Made by a program: the position numbers and the translations under genes. DNA of 64,000 nt from positions 21,448-85,447 of the forward strand of contig CAMZHX010000010.1 of NCBI GenBank assembly GCA_947307055.1. Reading direction: 5' to 3'. This document shows, in pieces, positions 24,700 to 35,416 of the stretch. The notes below the pieces were generated by a model, which worked only from the letters and a program-made list of their open reading frames with translations, was not told where the DNA came from and searched no databases. Every line of letters begins with the position of its first letter. Position 1 is the stretch's first letter. The DNA comes from an uncultured Selenomonadales bacterium (GTDB lineage Bacteria; Bacillota; Negativicutes; Selenomonadales; Selenomonadaceae).

Positions 24700-26248
24700 G
24701 AAAAACGCAATCATAATCGGCGCGGGGCCTGCAGGTTTGACGGCCGCCTATTACCTGCTGAAAAATACCGACATTAGGCCGATTGTCCTTGAGAAGGAAA
24801 ATTTTGTCGGCGGCATATCGCGCACGATGAATTTCAATGGCAATCGCATGGACATTGGCGGTCACAGATTTTTCAGCAAGAATGAGGAAATTGTTTCGTT
24901 GTGGCAAAGTCTTCTGCCCGCGCAAGGTGCTCCCGCGCTCGACGATAAAATTTTGAATCGCGAATCGGTTTTAGTCGAGGGCGGCGCGAATCCCGAAGAA
25001 GTCGACGAAGTTTTTTTGAATCGCAATCGCGTATCGAGGATTTTTTATCGGCGCAAATTTTTCTCGTACCCCGTCGCGCTCAATCTCGACACGATTAAAA
25101 ATCTCGGACTCGGCGAAATGTTTTCTATTGGCTTGAGCTTCCTCAAAACTAAATTCAGTCAGCGCGAGGAAAATACCCTTGAAGACTTCATGATTAACCG
25201 CTTCGGGCAAAAGCTCTACGAAACTTTTTTCCGCGATTATACTACAAAAGTTTGGGGCAGGACGCCTCAACAAATCGGCGCGGATTGGGGCAGTCAACGT
25301 ATCAAAGGTTTATCGCTCGGCAAAACTCTGCTAGACTTCGTAAAGAAAACTTTCGGCTCGAAGAGCGGCGCGGGCGAAACTTCGCTGATTGAAAGATTTT
25401 ACTACCCGAAGTTCGGACCCGGTCAACTCTGGGAGAAATTCGCGGCGGAGATTAAAAAGCTCGGCGGTGAAGTCTTGCTCGGTTCCAACGTCAAAAATTT
25501 TCACGTCGACAAAAACCAAATTAAATCTGTCAAGGTCGAGACGGCCGCTGGACTTTTGACTTTTCCCGCCAATTATTTTTTGTCGAGTATGCCGCTTGCC
25601 GAACTCGCTGAGGCTCTCGACGACGGCTTGAACCTTAGACAGCTCCAAATTGCTCGCGGCCTGCCCTATCGCGACTTCATAACGGTCGGGCTACTCGTCG
25701 ATAAGCTCCTGCTCAAAAACCTAACCAAAATCAAAACACTTGGCGACATTGTTCCAGATTGCTGGATTTACATTCAGGAGCCGTCGGTTAAACTCGGTCG
25801 CCTGCAGATTTTCAATAACTGGTCGCCGTACATGGTTGCCGACCCGCAAAATACTGTTTGGCTCGGACTGGAATATTTTTGCGACGAGGGCGACGAACTT
25901 TGGCAAATGGATAAGGACGCCTTTATAAATTTCGCGGCTCAGGAGCTCGCCTCGATTGGGATTATCGACAAGGCGGACGTCCGCGCAGGCACTCAAATAA
26001 AAGTCCCAAAGGCTTACCCCGCTTACTTTGACACCTACGAAAATATTTCCGAACTGCGCGGCGCGCTCGATGAAATTCAAAATCTCTACTGCATCGGGCG
26101 CAATGGTCAGCACCGTTATAACAATATGGATCACAGCATGTTGACGGCGATTGCGGCTGTCGATGCGATTGTCGGCAAGTTCCCAAAGGCTGACGTTTGG
26201 AACATCAATGCGGAGAAAACGTACCATGAATACAAAACTACTAAATAA
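24692..26248 (+). CDS. FAD-dependent amine-oxidase/UDP-galactopyranose-mutase-like flavoprotein
   Basis: A 518-residue flavoprotein. The FAD Rossmann motif AIIIGAGPAGLTAAYYLL is at the N-terminus, followed by DIGGHRFFSK, which is seen in UDP-galactopyranose mutase-like and protoporphyrinogen-oxidase-like proteins. Near the C-terminus NLYCIGRNGQHRYNNMDHSM is a conserved feature of the group found beside glycosyltransferases. TTG start six bases from GGAGG. Likely acts on a nucleotide sugar or a lipid-linked sugar; the exact reaction is not clear. The next gene, a membrane protein, starts inside its 3' end. Confidence 0.75.
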   Translation: MHKKNAIIIGAGPAGLTAAYYLLKNTDIRPIVLEKENFVGGISRTMNFNGNRMDIGGHRFFSKNEEIVSLWQSLLPAQGAPALDDKILNRESVLVEGGANPEEVDEVFLNRNRVSRIFYRRKFFSYPVALNLDTIKNLGLGEMFSIGLSFLKTKFSQREENTLEDFMINRFGQKLYETFFRDYTTKVWGRTPQQIGADWGSQRIKGLSLGKTLLDFVKKTFGSKSGAGETSLIERFYYPKFGPGQLWEKFAAEIKKLGGEVLLGSNVKNFHVDKNQIKSVKVETAAGLLTFPANYFLSSMPLAELAEALDDGLNLRQLQIARGLPYRDFITVGLLVDKLLLKNLTKIKTLGDIVPDCWIYIQEPSVKLGRLQIFNNWSPYMVADPQNTVWLGLEYFCDEGDELWQMDKDAFINFAAQELASIGIIDKADVRAGTQIKVPKAYPAYFDTYENISELRGALDEIQNLYCIGRNGQHRYNNMDHSMLTAIAAVDAIVGKFPKADVWNINAEKTYHEYKTTK

Positions 26249-27902
26249 AATCTTTTCATTGCGCATTACGCATTACGCATTAAGCATTGCCTTTCTATCG
26301 GTTTGCGTCGTGTTTTTTACTATGTCGTTCAAAATAGTTGAGAAGGCCGACACGTATTTTGTCATGAACTTGGGACGCTACATTGAGGAAAACGGCATTC
26401 CCTATATCGACCCGTTCACGATTCACGAAAATTTACAGCTTGTCGCGCAACAATGGCTTAGCGGAATTTTTTTTTGGGAGGCGTATAAATTCGGGGGCGT
26501 AGACGGGTTGCGCTGGGCTGATTGCATTGTTGGAATAATTTTAGTTGTGATATATTGGCGGCTGTGTTTATTCGTGAGCGGCGAGAATAAATCTTTGTCG
26601 TTGGTGTTGAGCTTCTTAGTTGGCTTAGTCGTTTTGCCGGCGATAGTCCCGCGCCCACATATCATTTCGATGACGCTTCTTTTATGCGAAGTATTTTTCC
26701 TGGAGAAATTCACGCGCACGAAGGATTTCAAATTCCTATTGCCATTGCCGATTTTGTCGACGTTACTAATAAATTTTCATGCGGCGATGTGGGTAATGCT
26801 GTTCGTGATAAGCTTGCCGTTTTTCTTCGTGAAAGATGTTCGCCACATAAAATTTTTGCTAGCGGCTCTGGCGGCGACATTTTTATTTGGGCTGATAAAT
26901 CCTTACGGGCTCGGCGCAATGACTTACGTTTTCCACTCCTACGGCATAGACTTAATTAACAAGGGCGTAGTCGAGATGATGACGCCGACGGCGCACGACC
27001 TGCGCGGGAAAATATTTTACTTCAGCGCGGCACTGATGATTTTTTCGCTGACGAAGTTCAAAACCCCATGGCGATATATTTTTTTGAGCGGCGGGCTAAT
27101 GTTCATGGCGGTAATGCACGGGCGGAATATGTTACTATTCTTTTTCCTAGCGACATTCCCGCTGGCTTACGTCTGGAAAGATTTCAGCTTTGATAAAATT
27201 TTCGGCAAGCGCGACGCTCAATATCAAAATCGCGGCATCATGACTTTAACATTTTTCCTGCTCCTGGCAATCATCGTATTTTTCATCGCGGAAATTTTTA
27301 AGTACGGTTTCTTGAAACTCGTTTTGCCGATGAAAATTTTATTCGTCAGCGAGCTTTTATTCCTAGCGTATAACTTGCTGATTGCCAAAGTCGACGGCAG
27401 AGTTATTCACCCGAAAATACTTCTGAAAAAAAATTTGTCGATGTTCCTGATTGCTGTGATACTCGGCGGGATTTTTTACACGACGCTCGACACCAACAAA
27501 AAAGAAGTCGACGGGCCTTATGCCGCCGCGATGAAATTTTTAATCAAGAGCGAACGCCCCGAAAATATTTCGCTGTATGTCAATCAAGGTTACGGCGGGC
27601 TTGCGGGCAACTTCGGCATTAAATATTATATTGATTCGCGCTCGGAAGTTTTCATTCCAGCTAACAACGGGCAGGAGAAAAATATTTTGGAGGAATACCT
27701 CGACTTCAGAACCGGCAAAATTTATTACGCGGACTTTTTCGCCCGCTACAATTTCACGCACATAATCACCAATAGCAAAGATTATCATCTTTACGGCGAG
27801 TTGAGCCGCGATAAAAATTTCCGCGTGATTTACGAGAGCGAGCGCGTCGAGGGCTATGAAGTTATTCGTTGCAGAATTTTCGCGCCAAAGAATGGTGGTT
27901 GA
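26226..27902 (+). CDS. Polytopic membrane protein of unknown function
   Basis: A 558-residue protein with about ten hydrophobic segments and a soluble C-terminal part of about 130 residues (YVNQGYGGLAGNFGIKYYIDSRSE). The architecture resembles membrane glycosyltransferases or polymerases of surface glycans, but no catalytic motif is clear. The ATG at 26226, preceded by GGAGAAAACGTACC, gives a normal N-terminus; a longer frame from 26151 lies within the flavoprotein gene. Residues about 11-24 (SLRITHYALSIAFLS) are encoded by a family C repeat. Overlaps the flavoprotein stop by 23 bp. Confidence 0.7.
   Translation: MNTKLLNKIFSLRITHYALSIAFLSVCVVFFTMSFKIVEKADTYFVMNLGRYIEENGIPYIDPFTIHENLQLVAQQWLSGIFFWEAYKFGGVDGLRWADCIVGIILVVIYWRLCLFVSGENKSLSLVLSFLVGLVVLPAIVPRPHIISMTLLLCEVFFLEKFTRTKDFKFLLPLPILSTLLINFHAAMWVMLFVISLPFFFVKDVRHIKFLLAALAATFLFGLINPYGLGAMTYVFHSYGIDLINKGVVEMMTPTAHDLRGKIFYFSAALMIFSLTKFKTPWRYIFLSGGLMFMAVMHGRNMLLFFFLATFPLAYVWKDFSFDKIFGKRDAQYQNRGIMTLTFFLLLAIIVFFIAEIFKYGFLKLVLPMKILFVSELLFLAYNLLIAKVDGRVIHPKILLKKNLSMFLIAVILGGIFYTTLDTNKKEVDGPYAAAMKFLIKSERPENISLYVNQGYGGLAGNFGIKYYIDSRSEVFIPANNGQEKNILEEYLDFRTGKIYYADFFARYNFTHIITNSKDYHLYGELSRDKNFRVIYESERVEGYEVIRCRIFAPKNGG
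26257..26290. repeat. Heptamer repeat, family C, copy 2 (in frame in a gene)
   Basis: CATTGCG/CATTACG/CATTAAG units starting 31 bases after the ATG of the membrane protein. Translated as SLRITHYALSIA, nearly the same as the peptide encoded by copy 3 in the GT41 gene. Confidence 0.8.
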
Positions 27903-27903
27903 C

Positions 27904-29007
27904 ATGAAAAAAATTTTAGTGCTGATAATCTTTTTGATAATGGGACGGGCGGAGGCGGCAGGTTGGTCGCCCGAATTGCGAATCGGACTTTTAAGCGAGG
28001 TCGAAGAAATTTCCTTGCAAGTTTCCGCGCCGTGCATTATGATTGACGCGGCGTCGAAAAAAACGCTCAAGAAATTCCCCGCCGATAAAAAATTCACCGT
28101 CAAAGCAAAGGAAATCAAAACCGATGCCGTAGAGATTCGCCCCGAAAAAATTTCGATAAAAGATTTGCGCTCGACGATTGGCGAAAAAGAATATTTCGGC
28201 GGCGTGCGACTTAACAAGGTCAATAAAAAATTCGTCGTGATAAATCTCGTGCCAATAGAAGAATATTTGCGCGGAGTGTTGCCAGATGAAATGTCGCCGT
28301 CATACCCATTGGAGGCTCTGAAGGCTCAAGCGGTAGCGGCTCGGTCATTCGCCCTTAAAAATCGCGAAAAACATAAAAAGGAAGGCTTCGACTTGTGCGA
28401 TAAAACTCATTGCCAAGTTTATGCCGGAGCTAAAATTTTCGAGTCGACTGACAAGGCGGTTGAGGAAACGCGCGGCGAAATTCTGACTTACAAAGATAAA
28501 CTCATCGAGACGAGTTTTCACGCCGATTCGGGCGGCATGACTGAAAATGTCAGCGACGTTTGGGGACGGGCTATGCCGTATCTCGTGGCGGTCAAGGAAG
28601 TTTTTAAGCAGGTCGAGCCGTGGACTGTCAAAGTCAGCGTGAAAGATTTTTCGTCGCGATTCGGTGACAATTTCGGCACGCTCAAGGAAATTAAGCTTAG
28701 CGACTTGCGAATTGGCAAGAGCGCGAACGATAGAACTTCTTCGGGGCGTGTGAACTTCGCGCAGATTGTCGGCACCAAAAAAACTTTGAAACTCGAAGGC
28801 ACCGAATTGCGTAGAAAATTTTCTTTGCCCAGTACGCTTTTTGATATGAAGATTGTCGACAACGAAGTAATTTTCACGGGCTACGGGAGCGGGCACGGCG
28901 TCGGCATGAGCCAAAAGGGCGCAAGGTCTTACGCGCTCGACGGCTGGTCTTATAAAAAAATTTTGGAGCACTACTACCACGATTCCAAACTTAAAAGGCT
29001 TTACTAA
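27904..29007 (+). CDS. SpoIID/LytB-domain exported protein
   Basis: A 367-residue protein with a signal peptide (MKKILVLIIFLIMGRAEAA) and a SpoIID/LytB domain: EYLRGVLPDEMSPSYPLEALKAQAVAARSFAL in the middle and GYGSGHGVGMSQKGA near the end. SpoIID family members are lytic transglycosylases acting on glycan strands without peptides. Outside sporulation these proteins act in wall remodelling. ATG at 27904 with a weak GGTGG site, one base after the upstream stop. No other sporulation gene is seen. Confidence 0.88.
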   Translation: MKKILVLIIFLIMGRAEAAGWSPELRIGLLSEVEEISLQVSAPCIMIDAASKKTLKKFPADKKFTVKAKEIKTDAVEIRPEKISIKDLRSTIGEKEYFGGVRLNKVNKKFVVINLVPIEEYLRGVLPDEMSPSYPLEALKAQAVAARSFALKNREKHKKEGFDLCDKTHCQVYAGAKIFESTDKAVEETRGEILTYKDKLIETSFHADSGGMTENVSDVWGRAMPYLVAVKEVFKQVEPWTVKVSVKDFSSRFGDNFGTLKEIKLSDLRIGKSANDRTSSGRVNFAQIVGTKKTLKLEGTELRRKFSLPSTLFDMKIVDNEVIFTGYGSGHGVGMSQKGARSYALDGWSYKKILEHYYHDSKLKRLY

Positions 29008-29060
29008 AATGTTCAAACGCGGCAATAACGTCCGAATTGTCGCAACGTTGGGCGCGTCCG

Positions 29061-29089
29061 CTGTTTGGTTACTTTTTAAAAGTAACCTT
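29061..29089. repeat. Palindromic repeat, family E, copy 2
   Basis: Inverted orientation relative to copy 1: CTGTTTG precedes the palindrome GTTACTTTTTAAAAGTAAC. It lies between the SpoIID and PheC-like genes. Confidence 0.85.
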
Positions 29090-29116
29090 AAAAGACTTTA
29101 TTAAGGAGTGGCTGAC

Positions 29117-29923
29117 ATGAAAAAATTTTGCATTATGATTGTCGCCGTAATTTTGCTCGTGACGTTCGCAAAGGTTGAGGCGGGGCATTTGGAAGACATT
29201 GCGGCTCGCGGCACAATCCGAATCGGCACGACCGGCGATTATATTCCGATGTCATACTTGAACCCCGCGACCGGCGAATACGAAGGCATTGACGCGGAAC
29301 TTTCTAAAATTATTGCTGACTCGCTCGGCGTCACGATTGAATATGTGCCGACGACTTGGCCGACGCTCGCCGCTGATATGCAGGCAGGGAAATTCGACAT
29401 TGCACTTTGCGGAATCTCCAGAAATTTTGCGCGGGCAAAGTCTATGGCGATGAGCGATGCTTATGGCGAAGGGCTTTTCGGCAAAACGATTCTCTGTCGC
29501 AAGTCCGACGCCAAAAAATTTAAAAGCGTCGCCGACCTCAACCGCTCCGACGTTCGCATAATGATTAACCCCGGCGGCACGAATGAAAAATTTGCTCGCG
29601 CCAATCTGCCGAACGCAAAACTTATCGTCCACGAGGACAACGCCGACATTCCGATTCAAATCGCTGACGGTAAAGCCGACATCATGATAACAGAGACGGT
29701 CGAAGCGGTCAGCTGGTGTAAGCGCGAACCGAGATTAGCCGCGCCGCTCGTCGATAAACCTTTCGAGGGCACGCGCCATTCTTGCGGCATTCTCTTGCAG
29801 AAGGGCGACCAGGAATTTTTAAACTATGTGAATTTTGTACTGGCGGAACTGCGCATGGACGGCAGACTTGAGCAGCTGGAGATAAAATATTTGGGGAGGA
29901 AGAATGCTTCTAAGCGAATTTGA
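29117..29923 (+). CDS. pheC: PheC-like periplasmic cyclohexadienyl dehydratase (solute-binding fold)
   Basis: A 268-residue exported protein of the solute-binding type 3 fold. A signal peptide ([22 protein letters not shown]) precedes a mature part with [20 protein letters not shown] and [15 protein letters not shown]. These three stretches match the periplasmic cyclohexadienyl dehydratase PheC better than ordinary amino-acid binding proteins, so conversion of prephenate or arogenate is the best guess. There is no ABC permease next to it, which also argues against a transporter part. ATG at 29117, eight bases from GGAG. queA starts inside its 3' end. Confidence 0.65.
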   Translation: MKKFCIMIVAVILLVTFAKVEAGHLEDIAARGTIRIGTTGDYIPMSYLNPATGEYEGIDAELSKIIADSLGVTIEYVPTTWPTLAADMQAGKFDIALCGISRNFARAKSMAMSDAYGEGLFGKTILCRKSDAKKFKSVADLNRSDVRIMINPGGTNEKFARANLPNAKLIVHEDNADIPIQIADGKADIMITETVEAVSWCKREPRLAAPLVDKPFEGTRHSCGILLQKGDQEFLNYVNFVLAELRMDGRLEQLEIKYLGRKNASKRI

Positions 29924-30938
29924 TTACGAATTGCCCGAAGAACTCATCGCGCAAAGACCACTTGAGCCGCGAAATTTTTCAAGGCTGATGGTGCTAGACC
30001 CTGCGCGGCGGACAATCTGTCACGAACACTTTTACGATTTGCAAAAATTTTTAACGGCGGGCGATACGCTCATTTTCAATGACACAAGAGTTATACCGGC
30101 GCGACTAATCGGGCGCAAATCTACCGGAGCACGCGTCGAAATTTTTTTGCTCCGGCGGCTCGACGCTACGACTTGGGAAACTTTAGCTAAGCCCGGCAGG
30201 AAAATCGCGGAAGGCGCAGAAATTTCTTTCGGCAGTGAATTGAGTTGCGAGGTTATCGGGCGCACCGATTTTGGCGGGCGCGTCGTGAAATTTAAATTCA
30301 ACGGGATATTCGAGGAAATTTTGGACAGGCTCGGCGAAACTCCTTTGCCACCCTACATTCACGAGAAACTCACCGACGCCGAACGCTATCAAACGGTTTA
30401 CAATCGCGAACGAGGTTCGGCCGCCGCTCCGACTGCAGGACTTCACTTCACGACGGAGCAAATGGCAGAGCTTAAAAATTTCGGCGTCAACTTAGGCTTT
30501 GTGACTTTGCATGTCGGACTGGGAACTTTTCGTCCCGTGCAAGTCGAAAACATTGAGCAACACAACATGCACGAAGAATTTTTTTCGATACCGCAAGCGA
30601 CCGCCGATTTGATTCACGATACGAAATTGCGCGGCGGTCGAGTTATCGCGGTCGGCACGACTTCAATCAGAACTTTGGAGGCGGCCGCCCTCGATGAAAA
30701 TTCCGTAGCAGTCGGGAGCAGTTCGACGAAAATTTTCATCTATCCGGGCTACAAATTTAAAATCGTCGACGCGTTGATTACAAATTTCCACCTGCCTAAG
30801 TCGACGCTACTAATGTTAGTCAGCGCGTTCGCCGGTCGAGATTTTATCCTGCAAGCCTATCGCGAGGCAGTCAGGGAGCGTTACCGATTCTTTTCCTTCG
30901 GCGACGCGATGTTCATTACTAGGTTAATAGGTGGATAG
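29904..30938 (+). CDS. queA: S-adenosylmethionine:tRNA ribosyltransferase-isomerase QueA
   Basis: QueA makes epoxyqueuosine from preQ1-tRNA using [36 protein letters not shown] and the C-terminal FGDAMFI are family motifs; 344 residues is normal. ATG at 29904 behind GGGGAGG, overlapping the PheC-like stop by 20 bp. The last codons and the TAG stop lie in a family D repeat. Followed by tgt, as usual in bacteria. Confidence 0.96.
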   Translation: MLLSEFDYELPEELIAQRPLEPRNFSRLMVLDPARRTICHEHFYDLQKFLTAGDTLIFNDTRVIPARLIGRKSTGARVEIFLLRRLDATTWETLAKPGRKIAEGAEISFGSELSCEVIGRTDFGGRVVKFKFNGIFEEILDRLGETPLPPYIHEKLTDAERYQTVYNRERGSAAAPTAGLHFTTEQMAELKNFGVNLGFVTLHVGLGTFRPVQVENIEQHNMHEEFFSIPQATADLIHDTKLRGGRVIAVGTTSIRTLEAAALDENSVAVGSSSTKIFIYPGYKFKIVDALITNFHLPKSTLLMLVSAFAGRDFILQAYREAVRERYRFFSFGDAMFITRLIGG

Positions 30939-30972
30939 GTTAATAGAACTAACCACCTAACCACCTAACAAC
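30919..30972. repeat. Hairpin repeat, family D, copy 2
   Basis: AGGTTAATAGGTGGATAGG on the left and ACCACCTAACCACCTAAC on the right can pair. The left end encodes the last residues and stop of queA. Confidence 0.7.
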
Positions 30973-31015
30973 TATAACGGACTGAAATTTAAGGCGGGAT
31001 GCTTTGAAAAAATGA

Positions 31016-32447
<1,432 letters not shown>

Positions 32448-32455
32448 CATAAAAA

Positions 32456-32492
32456 AATCCTCGCGGAGAAGTTCTGCGGGGATTATTTTTTT
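32456..32492 (+). terminator. Bidirectional intrinsic terminator between yajC and the metal-ABC ATPase gene
   Basis: An 11-bp stem with wobble pairs (AATCCTCGCGG / CTGCGGGGATT) is followed by seven T (32486-32492) on the plus strand and by seven A upstream, that is T on the minus strand. It serves both convergent genes and includes the TAA of the minus-strand gene. Confidence 0.8.
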
Positions 32493-33208
32493 GTGAAGAC
32501 TTCGCGCATTTCGTCCGATTGGAAGACTTCTTGCGCCGCGCCGATTTTCAAAACTTTTTTGTTGAGCAGAATGACTTTGTCGGCGAATCGCTCAACCATT
32601 TCCAAATCGTGCGAGATTAGGAGAATTGCCATATCCTCTGCGGCTTTGAGTTCGGCGACCAGTTCGTAAAAAATTCTCATGCCGATTTTGTCGACGCCGC
32701 TGATTGGTTCGTCCAAAAGTAGCAGGTCTGGGAGCGGGTCGAGTGCCAACGCTAACAAAACCCGTTGCAATTCGCCGCCCGATAACGCGCCCAATCTCCT
32801 GTCGATTAGGTATTCTACTTTGACGCGCCGAAGATTTTTTATCACGCGCTCGCGAATGAATTTGGAACTGCAAAGCCAAACCGGTCGCCACGTCAAACAC
32901 GCCATGAATAAATCCAAAACGGTCGTCGGGCTGGTCGCGTCGAATTTCAAAGTTTGCGGGACGTAGCCTATAACCGGCCGGAGATGTTCGCCCTTTGCGT
33001 CGAAGTAATTCAGCTTGCCCGAATGTTTGACTTCGCCGAGAATCGATTTTAGCAGCGTCGACTTGCCCGCGCCATTCGGACCAATTAGAGCAGTCAGCTC
33101 GCCGCAATGAACCGTAAAGTTCACGTCCTCGAAAATTATCAGCTCGCCGACCTTGACCGAAAAATTTTCTATCTGCGTCGTGCAGAGTTTCGATTGATTG
33201 TGTTTCAT
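32483..33208 (-). CDS. Metal (Zn/Mn)-type ABC transporter ATP-binding protein
   Basis: A 241-residue ABC ATPase with Walker A GPNGAGKSTLLKSILG, signature LSGGELQRVLLALAL, Walker B LLLLDEPISGVD and the H-loop ISHD. The phrase VIGYVPQTLKFDATSPTTVLDL is typical of the ZnuC/MntB group. Neither the permease nor the binding protein is next to it, so it is an orphan here. Divergent from the aldo/keto reductase. Confidence 0.82.
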   Translation of the reverse strand: MKHNQSKLCTTQIENFSVKVGELIIFEDVNFTVHCGELTALIGPNGAGKSTLLKSILGEVKHSGKLNYFDAKGEHLRPVIGYVPQTLKFDATSPTTVLDLFMACLTWRPVWLCSSKFIRERVIKNLRRVKVEYLIDRRLGALSGGELQRVLLALALDPLPDLLLLDEPISGVDKIGMRIFYELVAELKAAEDMAILLISHDLEMVERFADKVILLNKKVLKIGAAQEVFQSDEMREVFTKK

Positions 33209-33234
33209 CGCATCGCCTAGCTTATTTTTTTCAG

Positions 33235-33264
33235 ATTATATCACGCGAACAAAAATTTTTCCAA
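33235..33264 (-). promoter_or_regulatory. Candidate promoter of the metal-ABC ATPase gene
   Basis: On the minus strand TTGGAA (33264-33259) and TATAAT (33240-33235) with an 18-base spacer, about 26 bases upstream of the ATG. Confidence 0.45.
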
Positions 33265-33267
33265 CGG

Positions 33268-33298
33268 TTGACTTCGAGCGGCTCAAAGTTGTTATAAT
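33268..33298 (+). promoter_or_regulatory. Candidate promoter of the aldo/keto reductase gene
   Basis: TTGACT (33268-33273) and TATAAT (33293-33298) with a long 19-base spacer, 18 bases before the ATG. Confidence 0.45.
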
Positions 33299-33316
33299 CT
33301 GCGCGGAGGTGTTAAT

Positions 33317-34324
33317 ATGAAAACTCGGAAGTTGAGAGGCTTAACGGTCTCGGCGATTGGTATGGGTTGCATGGGATTCAGTCACGGCTACGGAGCTTGC
33401 CCGCCCGAAAGTGAATCGATTCGGCTGATGCGTTCGGCCTACGAGGATTACGGCTGCACATTTTTTGATACGGCGGAAGTTTATGCGGCTTACGAAAATG
33501 AAATTCTGGTCGGCAAAGCTCTCAAGCCCATTCGCGACAAAATTATTCTCGCGACAAAATTTATGCCCGAAGTCTTTTTGCCCGGTCAAGAGATTCCGGA
33601 AGGTAAAACTTCGCGGCGCGGTCTCCGTAATGCCGTCGAGAATTCTTTAAAGCGATTGCAGACAGATTATATCGATTTGTATTATGAACATCGCGTGCCG
33701 CCGAATCGCGACGTGGCAGAGGTCGCTGAGTGGATGGGCGAACTCATTAAGGAAGGGAAAATTTTAGCGTGGGGCGTTTCTGAGGCGACGCCCGAACAAA
33801 TTAAACGCGCTCATTCTGTCACGCCGCTAACCGCTATTCAAAGCGAATATTCAATCATGGAGCGCAAAGTTGAAGCGGAAGTCCTGCCGCTGTGCAAAGA
33901 ATTAAATATTGGCTTCGTAGCGTATTCGCCTATGGCGGGCGGCTTTTTGAGCGGAAAATATTCCAGTCAAAGCAAGTTCGAGGGCGACGACTTGCGCAGA
34001 GTTATCACGCGCTTTGACCCAAAAAATATGGAAGCCAATCAGAGTTTGCTCGACCTGATTAAAAAGTTCGCCGCAAATAAAAATACCACGCCCGCGCAGA
34101 TTTCGTTAGCGTGGATGATGTGCAAAAATGATTTCGTCGTCCCGATACCTGGTATGCGTCGCGACGAACGGCTTAAAGAAAATTTCGGCGCGGCTGAAGT
34201 TGAACTTAGCGCAAAAGAACTCGCCGAACTCGAAGAGGCTTTATCGAAGATTACAATTCACGGCGACAGAAAAGATTCCGACATTCAAAAGCTCGGCACC
34301 GTTAAGACTGTCGCCACGCATTAA
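33317..34324 (+). CDS. Aldo/keto reductase
   Basis: A 335-residue NADPH-dependent reductase of the AKR superfamily. The catalytic pattern is intact: FFDTAEVY (Asp, Tyr), ILATKF (Lys) and YYEHRV (His). The C-terminal PIPGMRRDERLKEN is the cofactor-binding end. ATG follows GGAGG. Probable single-gene unit, converging on the ABC-2 permease gene with a gap of one base. Confidence 0.9.
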   Translation: MKTRKLRGLTVSAIGMGCMGFSHGYGACPPESESIRLMRSAYEDYGCTFFDTAEVYAAYENEILVGKALKPIRDKIILATKFMPEVFLPGQEIPEGKTSRRGLRNAVENSLKRLQTDYIDLYYEHRVPPNRDVAEVAEWMGELIKEGKILAWGVSEATPEQIKRAHSVTPLTAIQSEYSIMERKVEAEVLPLCKELNIGFVAYSPMAGGFLSGKYSSQSKFEGDDLRRVITRFDPKNMEANQSLLDLIKKFAANKNTTPAQISLAWMMCKNDFVVPIPGMRRDERLKENFGAAEVELSAKELAELEEALSKITIHGDRKDSDIQKLGTVKTVATH

Positions 34325-34325
34325 A

Positions 34326-35057
34326 TTAAATTGATAACCGCTTGAACATTTTCGTAGCGAGCCACAATAAGCAAATCGCGTAGCCCGCCAAAATTAAAAT
34401 CGACGGCAAATTGAATCCGTCGCGCAAAAGTTGGCTCGTATGAGTCAGCGGCAAAAATTCTATCACGAATCGGACGACCGGCGGTAATTCCGCTGTGCTG
34501 AAAAACGTTCCGCATAAAAAACTCATCGGCATTAAAAGATACGTGTTGACTTGCGCGAGTTCTTCATAAGTTTGGACTTTCAACGCCGCGCAGAAACATA
34601 CGCTCGCGAAAATTATCGAGTTCAGCACGACGACGCATAAAAAATTTGCGGGGCTTGCGAAAAATTTCAAGCTCGCGCCAAAAATCATTGCGACGCCCAA
34701 AATTAACGCCGTCGAAATTAACGCCCTCACGACCGCCGATAAAATTTTCCCGATGACATACGCCGCCGGCTCAATAGGCGCGCTCAAATATTCCTCAAGG
34801 CTCTTGTGATAAACGCGCTCGGCGTGGACGGTCGTAATGCTCATGTAGCTGACGTTCATTGTGTTAAGCGCGATAATGCCTGGCACGAGGAAATCGAGAT
34901 AGCTACCCGACGCCAGGTTGATATTTTTGCCTAAGCCCCAACCAAACGCGACCAGATACAAAACGGGCGTCACGAGGCGCGACAGGATAAATTTTTTCAG
35001 CCGCCGCCGCAAAACTATCCAATCGCGCCACATAATAGTTATAACGTCTTCAATCAT
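34326..35057 (-). CDS. ABC-2 type transporter permease
   Basis: A 243-residue membrane protein with six hydrophobic segments. The N-terminal amphipathic stretch (WRDWIVLRRRLKKFILSRLVTPVLYLVAFGWGLG) and FLVPGIIALNTMN with the later LPLTHTSQLLRDGF match the ABC-2 permease family (NodJ/DrrB-like). Its ATPase partner is not adjacent. It overlaps the small upstream gene by 8 bp. Confidence 0.85.
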   Translation of the reverse strand: MIEDVITIMWRDWIVLRRRLKKFILSRLVTPVLYLVAFGWGLGKNINLASGSYLDFLVPGIIALNTMNVSYMSITTVHAERVYHKSLEEYLSAPIEPAAYVIGKILSAVVRALISTALILGVAMIFGASLKFFASPANFLCVVVLNSIIFASVCFCAALKVQTYEELAQVNTYLLMPMSFLCGTFFSTAELPPVVRFVIEFLPLTHTSQLLRDGFNLPSILILAGYAICLLWLATKMFKRLSI

Positions 35058-35412
35058 TTTTCAAACATTCGAGCCTAGCAATTTCTTTTTTGTGAGCTTC
35101 GAGCGCGTAGCCGATTCTGATATGCTCTTCCTCCGTGAAGTCGGGATTTTCATACGCCGCCGAAATTTTTTCCAATCGCGCTCTGACTTCGGCGAGTTCG
35201 TCCTCCAAAATAAATTTGTCTTTGAACACCAGCCCATACGTCGCTAAAATTTGTTCGCGGGTCGTTTGATAGTAAGAATCTTCGCCGGAAATTTCGCCGA
35301 GCAATTTTGCCAGCTCCAAAACGATTTCGAGTGGCTCTTTGCCAGCAAGTATCAAGTCATTTAGTTTGACGCGAACTTCCTGTGCCGCGCCGTAAAATTT
35401 TCTGTCAGCCAT
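35050..35412 (-). CDS. Small protein of unknown function, coupled to the ABC-2 permease
   Basis: 120 residues, rich in Glu, Leu, Lys and Ala and probably all helical with a coiled-coil-like middle (ILEDELAEVRARLEKISAAYE). No family recognised. ATG after GGTGATGAA. It lies 4 bases after the DUF401 gene and overlaps the permease start by 8 bp, so the three are probably co-transcribed. Confidence 0.65.
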   Translation of the reverse strand: MADRKFYGAAQEVRVKLNDLILAGKEPLEIVLELAKLLGEISGEDSYYQTTREQILATYGLVFKDKFILEDELAEVRARLEKISAAYENPDFTEEEHIRIGYALEAHKKEIARLECLKND

Positions 35413-35416
35413 TTCA

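Noticed and set aside
29008..29107. Insertion sequence or MITE around the palindrome
   Set aside because: There is no target duplication or transposase; only the short palindrome is shared between loci.
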